DNA of 39,627 nucleotides from Mesorhizobium sp. (GTDB taxonomy: Bacteria; Pseudomonadota; Alphaproteobacteria; Rhizobiales; Rhizobiaceae). The position numbers were made by a program, and so were the translations under genes. The DNA is taken from contig SAQR01000057.1 of assembly GCA_004020365.1 (NCBI GenBank), forward strand, positions 1 through 39,627, written 5' to 3'. Shown here in pieces: positions 34,379 through 39,627 of this stretch. Position 1 is the first letter of the stretch; every line of letters starts with the position of its first letter. The notes under the pieces are model-generated. The model saw only the letters and a list, made by a program, of their open reading frames with translations. It made no database searches and had not been told where the DNA came from.

Positions 34379-35727
34379 GCCGAAAGCGCCGTCATCACCT
34401 TGCGAAAACGCTTGGCAACGGCATCGCGCCTGGCATGCCTGCCGCTGCTGACCAGTTTCTTGCCATGCACCCAGACACAATCGACCTTGCAACCGTTGGC
34501 GAAGATCCATGTGTCGAGCACCGCATCGCCGGTCTTGCCGGCAAGCGACGGGTGCTTGCCATCGAGCGAGATGAAATCGGCTGCGGCACCAGCGGCGATC
34601 CGCGAGGGGCCTGCACCAAGCGCTGCGCTGCCGCCGTCGAGCGCTGCATCGAACAATGCGCGTCCGGTCGAACCGCCGGCGATCGCCAGCAGGTTGCGGG
34701 CACGGTGGGCAAGGCGCTGCGAATATTCGAGCTGCCGCAATTCGTCCGGCAGGCCGATCAGCACGTTGGAATCGGAGCCGACGCCGAAGCGGCCGCCATG
34801 CTGCTTGAACAATGGTGCTGCAAAGGTGCCGTCGCCGAGATTGGCCTCGGTGATCGGGCAGAGACCGGCGATTGCTCCGCTTTTCGCCATGGCCGCGGTC
34901 TCGGTCTCGGTCATGTGGGTGGCGTGGATCAGACACCAGCGACTATCGACCCGGGCATTGGCGAGCAGCCATTCGACCGGCCGCGCCCCGGACCAGGCAA
35001 GGCAGTCCTCGACCTCCTTCACTTGCTCGGCGATATGGATGTGGATCGGTCCGCCCGGTGCCATTGTCGCGATAACTTCCAGTTCCTCGGGTGTGACGGC
35101 GCGCAGGCTGTGCGGAGCGATGCCGACGACAGCGTGATTCAAGGTGCCGACTGTTTCGTGACATTTCTCAACAAGCCGCGAGAACCGATTCACATCGTTG
35201 ATGAATCGCCGCTGGCCTTCATTAGGTGCTGCACCGCCGAAGGAGGAATGTGCATAGAAGACCGGCAGCAGCGTCAGCCCGATGCCGGTGTCGGCAGCCG
35301 CGGCGGTGATGCGTTCGGCCATTTCGGCGATGTTGGCGTAGGGCTGGCCGTCGCGGTCGTGATGCAGATAGTGAAACTCGCCGACGCATGAGAACCCAGC
35401 CTCCAGCATCTCGACATAGAGCTGCGCGGCGACCGCCTCGACCTGATCCGGCGTCATCGACAGCGCGAAGCGATACATCACCTCGCGCCAGCTCCAGAAA
35501 CTGTCGGCTGAAGGGCCGCGCAGCTCGGCTAGACCGGCCATGCCGCGCTGGAAGGCGTGGCTGTGCAGGTTCGGCATGCCTGCCAGCAGAATGGCATGGC
35601 GTTCGTCGCCGGGCTGGGATGCGGTGTTCGGCTCGACCGTGGCGATGTGGCCATCACTGACGACGATCCGGGTGTTGGAATGCCAGCCGTCGGGCAGAAG
35701 CACTTGTTCCGCAAAGATCGCTGTCAC
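34375..35727 (-). CDS. hutF: Formimidoylglutamate deiminase
   Basis: A 450-residue amidohydrolase that converts N-formimino-glutamate to N-formylglutamate and ammonia. The start is most likely the GTG at 35727 (reads TAIFAEQVLLPDGW after Met), which has GGAGAG upstream. Metal-site motifs are GMPNLHSHAFQRGMAGLAE, GEFHYLHHD, IHIHIAEQ, LIHATHM and GVGSDSNVLIGL. HutF marks the five-step histidine pathway, which then requires HutG. It shares a 4-bp overlap with hutC and diverges from hutI-hutH. Confidence 0.95.
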   Translation of the reverse strand: MTAIFAEQVLLPDGWHSNTRIVVSDGHIATVEPNTASQPGDERHAILLAGMPNLHSHAFQRGMAGLAELRGPSADSFWSWREVMYRFALSMTPDQVEAVAAQLYVEMLEAGFSCVGEFHYLHHDRDGQPYANIAEMAERITAAAADTGIGLTLLPVFYAHSSFGGAAPNEGQRRFINDVNRFSRLVEKCHETVGTLNHAVVGIAPHSLRAVTPEELEVIATMAPGGPIHIHIAEQVKEVEDCLAWSGARPVEWLLANARVDSRWCLIHATHMTETETAAMAKSGAIAGLCPITEANLGDGTFAAPLFKQHGGRFGVGSDSNVLIGLPDELRQLEYSQRLAHRARNLLAIAGGSTGRALFDAALDGGSAALGAGPSRIAAGAAADFISLDGKHPSLAGKTGDAVLDTWIFANGCKVDCVWVHGKKLVSSGRHARRDAVAKRFRKVMTALSA

Positions 35728-35785
35728 GTTTTTCTCTCCGATCCCCTGTGTCCCGTGCAATGATACCACTTGCACTGCGTTTCAA

Positions 35786-35799
35786 TATGTATATACATA
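35786..35799. promoter_or_regulatory. HutC operator candidate
   Basis: TATGTATATACATA is a perfect 14-bp palindrome containing TGTA-N2-TACA, the half-site pattern known for HutC in pseudomonads. It sits between the divergent hutF-hutC and hutI-hutH operons, 26 bp before the hutI start. Confidence 0.7.
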
Positions 35800-35824
35800 A
35801 CCGCGGCCGATTGAAACGGAAAAG

Positions 35825-37063
35825 ATGATGGCTGGAGAGAGCAAAGATCGGGCAGGGGAGGTACGCCTCTGGCGCAACGCGCGTCTGGCGACCATGGCTG
35901 AAAGTGCCACCGGACTGGGCATCGTCGAAGACGGCGCCATCGCCGCGCGCGATGGCCTGATCGTCTATGCCGGCCCGGATGCCGACATGCCGGCAGCACT
36001 TTTGCAAGATGCGGAGATTGTCGATTGCGAAGGTAGCTGGATCACACCCGGCCTGATCGACTGCCATACTCATCTGGTCCATGCCGGCAATCGCGCTAAC
36101 GAATTCGAGATGCGGCTGGCCGGCGCCACCTATGAAGAGGTCACCAGGGCCGGCGGCGGCATCGTCTCGTCGGTCAAGGCGCTGCGCGCCGCCAGCCCGG
36201 ACGAACTGGTCGCCCAGTCGCTGCCGCGCCTCGATGCGCTGATCGCCGAAGGCGTCACCACGGTCGAAATTAAGTCGGGCTACGGGCTCGATCTCGAAAA
36301 CGAGAAGAAATCGCTGCGCGCCGCGCGGCTCCTGGGCGAAAACCGTCCAGTAACGGTAACAACGAGCTTCCTCGGCGCGCATGCCCTGCCGCCTGAAGCG
36401 CGAGGCGACAAGGACGCTTTTGTCGGTCTGGTCGCAAACGAGATTTTGCCGGCCGTCGCTGCCGAGGGCCTGGCCGATGCGGTCGACGGCTTTTGCGAGG
36501 GCATCGCCTTTTCGCCCGAGCAGATTTCTCGCGTGTTTGACGCGGCGAAAGCAGCAGGCCTGCCGGTAAAACTCCACGCCGACCAATTGTCCAACCTGCA
36601 TGGGGCGGAACTCGCGGCACGCTATGGCGCCCTGTCGGCCGACCATCTCGAATACACCGATGAGGCGGGTGCGGCGGCGATGGCGAGGGCCGGAACCGTG
36701 GCGACGATCCTGCCCGGCGCCTACTATTTCATCCGTGAGACCAAGAAGCCGCCGATCGGCCTGTTTCGGCAGCACGGCGTCAAGATGGCGGTCGCCACCG
36801 ACTGCAATCCCGGCACCTCGCCGCTGACCTCGCTGCTGCTGACCATGAACATGGCGGCGACCTTGTTCGGCCTGACGGTTGACGAATGCCTTGCCGGTGT
36901 CACTCGCGAGGCCGCCCGCGCGCTCGGACGGCTCGGAAAAACCGGCACGCTGGAGGCTGGAAAATCAGCCGACCTGGCGATCTGGGACATCGAGCGCCCG
37001 GCCGAGCTCGTCTACCGCATGGGGTTCAACCCGCTGCATGCCCGCATCTGGAGGGGACAATGA
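35825..37063 (+). CDS. hutI: Imidazolonepropionase
   Basis: A 412-residue amidohydrolase that opens imidazolone-propionate to formiminoglutamate. Characteristic segments are [22 protein letters not shown] (split), [66 protein letters not shown] and [15 protein letters not shown]. The histidines and final Asp bind the metal. Either ATG at 35825 or 35828 may be used. The end overlaps the hutH start by 4 bp (ATGA), so the two are coupled. Confidence 0.96.
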   Translation: MMAGESKDRAGEVRLWRNARLATMAESATGLGIVEDGAIAARDGLIVYAGPDADMPAALLQDAEIVDCEGSWITPGLIDCHTHLVHAGNRANEFEMRLAGATYEEVTRAGGGIVSSVKALRAASPDELVAQSLPRLDALIAEGVTTVEIKSGYGLDLENEKKSLRAARLLGENRPVTVTTSFLGAHALPPEARGDKDAFVGLVANEILPAVAAEGLADAVDGFCEGIAFSPEQISRVFDAAKAAGLPVKLHADQLSNLHGAELAARYGALSADHLEYTDEAGAAAMARAGTVATILPGAYYFIRETKKPPIGLFRQHGVKMAVATDCNPGTSPLTSLLLTMNMAATLFGLTVDECLAGVTREAARALGRLGKTGTLEAGKSADLAIWDIERPAELVYRMGFNPLHARIWRGQ

Positions 37064-38595
37064 GTGGACTCAAACTCAAGCCGGGCAACACGACCCTGGC
37101 CGACTGGCGCGAAATCTATCGTGGCGCGGTGCCGAAGCTGGATGCGGCCTGCTGGCCAAAGATCAAGGCCAGCGCCGAGGCCGTTGCCCGGATCGTCGCC
37201 AAGGGTGAGCCGGTCTATGGCATCAACACCGGTTTTGGCAAATTGGCCAGCGTCCGTATCCCAGCCGCCGATCTTGCGACCCTTCAACGCAACATCGTGC
37301 TGTCGCATGCCGCCGGCGTCGGCGAACCGATGCCGGCCGCTGTTTGCCGGCTGATGATGGCACTGAAGCTGGCCAGCCTGGCGCAGGGCGCCTCAGGCGT
37401 CCGGCCGCAGACCGTTGAGCTGCTCGAAGCGATGCTCGCCAATGACGTCATTCCGGTGGTGCCGGCGCAAGGCTCGGTCGGCGCCTCCGGCGACCTTGCG
37501 CCGCTGTCGCACATGACGGCGGTAATGATCGGCGTTGGCGAATGTTTTACCCCGCATGGCCGGTTCCCGGCCAAGGTCGCCTTTGTCTCGCACGGGCTGG
37601 AGCCGGTCACGCTTGGCGCCAAGGAAGGGTTGGCGCTGCTCAACGGCACCCAGTTCTCGACCGCCTACGCGTTGGCCGCCTTGTTCGACGCCGAAGTGCT
37701 CTACCAGTCGGCGCTGGTCGCCGGTGCGCTTTCGACCGATGCCGCCAAGGGCTCCGACGCCCCATTCGATCCGCGCATCCATCTGCTCAGGAAGCATCCT
37801 GGCCAGATCGAGACGGCAGGCGCGCTGCGCAACCTGATGGCCGGCAGTGCCATCCGTGAATCGCACCGGGTCGGAGACGAACGCGTGCAGGATCCGTACT
37901 GCTTGCGCTGCCAGCCGCAGGTGATGGGTGCAGCACTCAGCGTGCTGCGCCAGGCCGCCGACACGCTGGGCAACGAGGCCAACGGCGTCACCGACAATCC
38001 ACTGATCTTCGCCGAGGACGACACAGCGCTTTCCGGCGGCAATTTCCACGCCGAGCCAGTCGCCTTCGCCGCCGACATGATCGCGCTCGCCGTCTGCGAG
38101 ATCGGCTCGCTGTCGGAACGGCGCATCGCCATGCTGGTCGATCCGGCGCTGTCGGGCATGCCGGCCTTCCTGACGCCGAAGCCAGGCCTGAATTCAGGCT
38201 TCATGATCCCGCAAGTGACGGCGGCAGCACTCGTCTCGGAAAACAAGCAGAAGGCCTATCCGGCCAGCGTCGATTCGATCCCGACCTCGGCCAATCAGGA
38301 AGACCACGTCTCGATGGCGGCGCATGGCGCGCGCCGGCTGATCGGCATGATCGAGAATGCGACGGCCGTCGTCGGCATCGAATTGCTGGCCGCCGCGCAA
38401 GGCTGCGATTTCCATGCGCCGCTGGCATCGAGCGCGCCGCTCGAAGCGGTGCGCAGGCTGGTCAGGGCCGAAGTGCCGCATCTCGACAATGACCGGCATT
38501 TCCACCCCGACATGGAAAAGGCCATCGCCATGGTGCGCAGCGGTGCGGCCGTGAAGGCAGCGGGCGCGGTGGCGCTGCCGGGGATCGCGTCGTGA
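37060..38595 (+). CDS. hutH: Histidine ammonia-lyase
   Basis: A 511-residue lyase that makes urocanate and ammonia from histidine. The self-forming MIO cofactor triad Ala-Ser-Gly is in [15 protein letters not shown] near residue 143. Other family motifs are [43 protein letters not shown] and [14 protein letters not shown]. The ATG at 37060 overlaps the hutI stop and follows GGAGGGG. HutU (urocanase), the step between HutH and HutI, is not in the window; an IS-type transposase lies right behind hutH. Confidence 0.97.
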   Translation: MSGLKLKPGNTTLADWREIYRGAVPKLDAACWPKIKASAEAVARIVAKGEPVYGINTGFGKLASVRIPAADLATLQRNIVLSHAAGVGEPMPAAVCRLMMALKLASLAQGASGVRPQTVELLEAMLANDVIPVVPAQGSVGASGDLAPLSHMTAVMIGVGECFTPHGRFPAKVAFVSHGLEPVTLGAKEGLALLNGTQFSTAYALAALFDAEVLYQSALVAGALSTDAAKGSDAPFDPRIHLLRKHPGQIETAGALRNLMAGSAIRESHRVGDERVQDPYCLRCQPQVMGAALSVLRQAADTLGNEANGVTDNPLIFAEDDTALSGGNFHAEPVAFAADMIALAVCEIGSLSERRIAMLVDPALSGMPAFLTPKPGLNSGFMIPQVTAAALVSENKQKAYPASVDSIPTSANQEDHVSMAAHGARRLIGMIENATAVVGIELLAAAQGCDFHAPLASSAPLEAVRRLVRAEVPHLDNDRHFHPDMEKAIAMVRSGAAVKAAGAVALPGIAS

Positions 38596-38636
38596 GGGCG
38601 CACACCGTCACAGGCCGCGTTCCTTCGCGCCCCCCT

Positions 38637-38655
38637 CTGTCCTGCCGGACATCTC
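38637..38655. repeat. Small intergenic palindrome, copy 2
   Basis: CTGTCCTGCCGGACATCTC, with TGTCC/GGACA arms, is 18 of 19 identical to the copy at 17290. It lies between hutH and the IS element. Confidence 0.5.
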
Positions 38656-38670
38656 CCCCACTTGGCAGGG

Positions 38671-39627
38671 CTGTCCGGGGAAAGTTATTCATATATGAAG
38701 GCCATCTGATTGGGAGAGGCTCGGTCTCTTGGTCGGCTTGGATTGACCGGTGGCGGCTTGTCGATGGTGTGCATTTTCCGCCGCCCGAACAAGTATTGAG
38801 CGACCAGTTCTGTGAACCTCAGGATTGGAATAGAGATGCGGCGGGTGCGCGCGATAATGCGCAGCAGCGCAAAGGCGATCATTGCTGCAAAGAGTTGCAG
38901 GCGGATTGCATTGCCGTTGTTGCCGAGGAACTTGCGGATCTTGAGGTGCTGCTTCATCCATCGGAACAGAAGCTCGATGTGCCAGCGGCCTTTGTAGAGC
39001 CGTCCAATCTCGACGGCGGAGCGCTCCAGATCGTTGGTCAAAAGCGTGATGATGTCGCCCGCTTCGCGCTGAACGCGCAGGCGACGCAGGCGCATCGGCA
39101 GCTTGCAAGCACCCCTGCTGACCAGGCTTACCTCACTGTCTTCCACAACCAGGAAGCCGTCGCCCTGCGGCTCGGCTACAGGGCGATCGCGCACCAGCGC
39201 CAGCCCCATGTTGGATTTGGGCCGCGTCACGAAGATCGATCCGGCTTCGGCGATCGCCGTCCACCAGCCATAATGGCAGTAGCCCTTGTCGAACACGTAG
39301 GTCGCTCCAGCTTCGATCGTGATCTGGCGACCGACCTGGGCGTCGTTGACGTTGGCGTCGGTGATGTCGAGGATGCGCGGACAGTCGGTCTTCGGGTCAT
39401 AGACGACATGCACCTTCATGCCGCGGATGCGCCCGTTCGACTTGGCCCAATCGCACAGTTTGCCGAGCGGAACGGGGGTCGAGTCGATCAGCCGCAGCAT
39501 TGCTTCGCCCTCGCGCCGCATTTGCCTGTCGAGCAGGTTCGCCACCAGACCGAACGCCTCGGCAAAGATGGCGACCGGACGCCGTCTGTTGGCATCCGAC
39601 AAGGTCGAACGCATCAACGGACCGCTG
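38671..39627 (-). mobile_element. IS4-family insertion sequence, partial
   Basis: The transposase gene runs off the window at 39627. The downstream end probably lies near CTGTCCGGGGAAAGTTA (from about 38671), just outside the transposase stop codon. The other terminal inverted repeat is beyond the window, so the exact ends and target duplication cannot be determined. Confidence 0.6.
38685..39627 (-). CDS. IS4-family transposase, N-terminus outside window
   Basis: At least 313 residues of a DDE transposase. The frame is open to the window edge (SGPLMRSTLSDANRRRPVAI), and about 80 N-terminal residues are expected beyond it. The first catalytic Asp is in LRLIDSTPVPLG, the second near ATYVFDKGYCHYGWW and the Glu in the signature WHIELLFRWMKQHLKIRKFL. 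It ends at TAA 38685-38687. No internal frameshift was seen, so the element may be active. Its position immediately after hutH may separate that gene from further hut genes. Confidence 0.9.
   Translation of the reverse strand, partial: SGPLMRSTLSDANRRRPVAIFAEAFGLVANLLDRQMRREGEAMLRLIDSTPVPLGKLCDWAKSNGRIRGMKVHVVYDPKTDCPRILDITDANVNDAQVGRQITIEAGATYVFDKGYCHYGWWTAIAEAGSIFVTRPKSNMGLALVRDRPVAEPQGDGFLVVEDSEVSLVSRGACKLPMRLRRLRVQREAGDIITLLTNDLERSAVEIGRLYKGRWHIELLFRWMKQHLKIRKFLGNNGNAIRLQLFAAMIAFALLRIIARTRRISIPILRFTELVAQYLFGRRKMHTIDKPPPVNPSRPRDRASPNQMAFIYE

Noticed and set aside
33473-35391. Long plus-strand frames opposite hutC and hutF
   Set aside because: Antisense to well-supported hut genes and partly translated from the palindromic element.
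36886-37059. Longer N-terminus for hutH
   Set aside because: This stretch reads through hutI in another frame; the ATG at 37060 with ATGA overlap and GGAGGGG fits the normal 511-residue HutH.

Overview
The window looks like chromosomal sequence from a rhizobial alphaproteobacterium, most likely Mesorhizobium or a close relative. The reasons are high GC with strong third-position GC bias, rhizobium-like intergenic palindromes, GcvA-type LysR regulators, hutF/hutC/hutI/hutH gene order, brnTA and phd modules, and an IS4-type transposase. The species call is inference. No rRNA, tRNA, phage or CRISPR locus was seen. The content is almost entirely catabolic.

Region 1 (1-16.1 kb) is a methylated-amine/betaine island. 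After a zinc-type alcohol dehydrogenase/quinone oxidoreductase with a broken LysR beside it, a GcvA-like LysR faces an operon encoding a non-pyrrolysine MttB-family methyltransferase, a Tat-exported ABC substrate-binding protein and an MttC-type corrinoid protein. Then comes a minus-strand operon of TetR regulator, ProC-like reductase and a TMADH-type flavoprotein carrying a one-base frameshift. It faces an intact flavoprotein of the N-methylproline/dimethylglycine demethylase type and a DddQ-like cupin lyase. A Rieske oxygenase plus its ferredoxin reductase (proline-betaine/glycine-betaine demethylase type) and another GcvA-like LysR close the island. Together these genes suggest uptake and stepwise demethylation of a quaternary ammonium (or sulfonium) osmolyte by both cobalamin-dependent and oxidative chemistry.

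Region 2 (16.1-20.6 kb) is a worn junction. It holds a tandem pair of secreted small proteins (one with an in-frame stop codon), queF, a repeat element, the first codons of another TMADH-type flavoprotein joined to a decayed PIN-domain toxin, and a membrane GGDEF-EAL protein.

Region 3 (20.6-30.7 kb) holds amino-acid catabolism. kbl-SRPBCC-tdh convert threonine to glycine. A MarR regulator, hmgA, an MBL hydrolase, fumarylacetoacetase, DinB, hppD and an Lrp regulator form the tyrosine/homogentisate pathway. Between dinB and hppD lie remains of two toxin-antitoxin modules: a frameshifted brnT with intact brnA, and an orphan Phd/VapB antitoxin.

Region 4 (30.7-39.6 kb) holds a DUF442 protein, a zinc/manganese-type ABC ATPase and permease with a Zur-like box, ridA, a 159-bp nested palindrome, and the histidine-utilisation genes hutC-hutF and hutI-hutH around a TGTA-N2-TACA operator. 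It ends in a partial IS4-family element immediately downstream of hutH.
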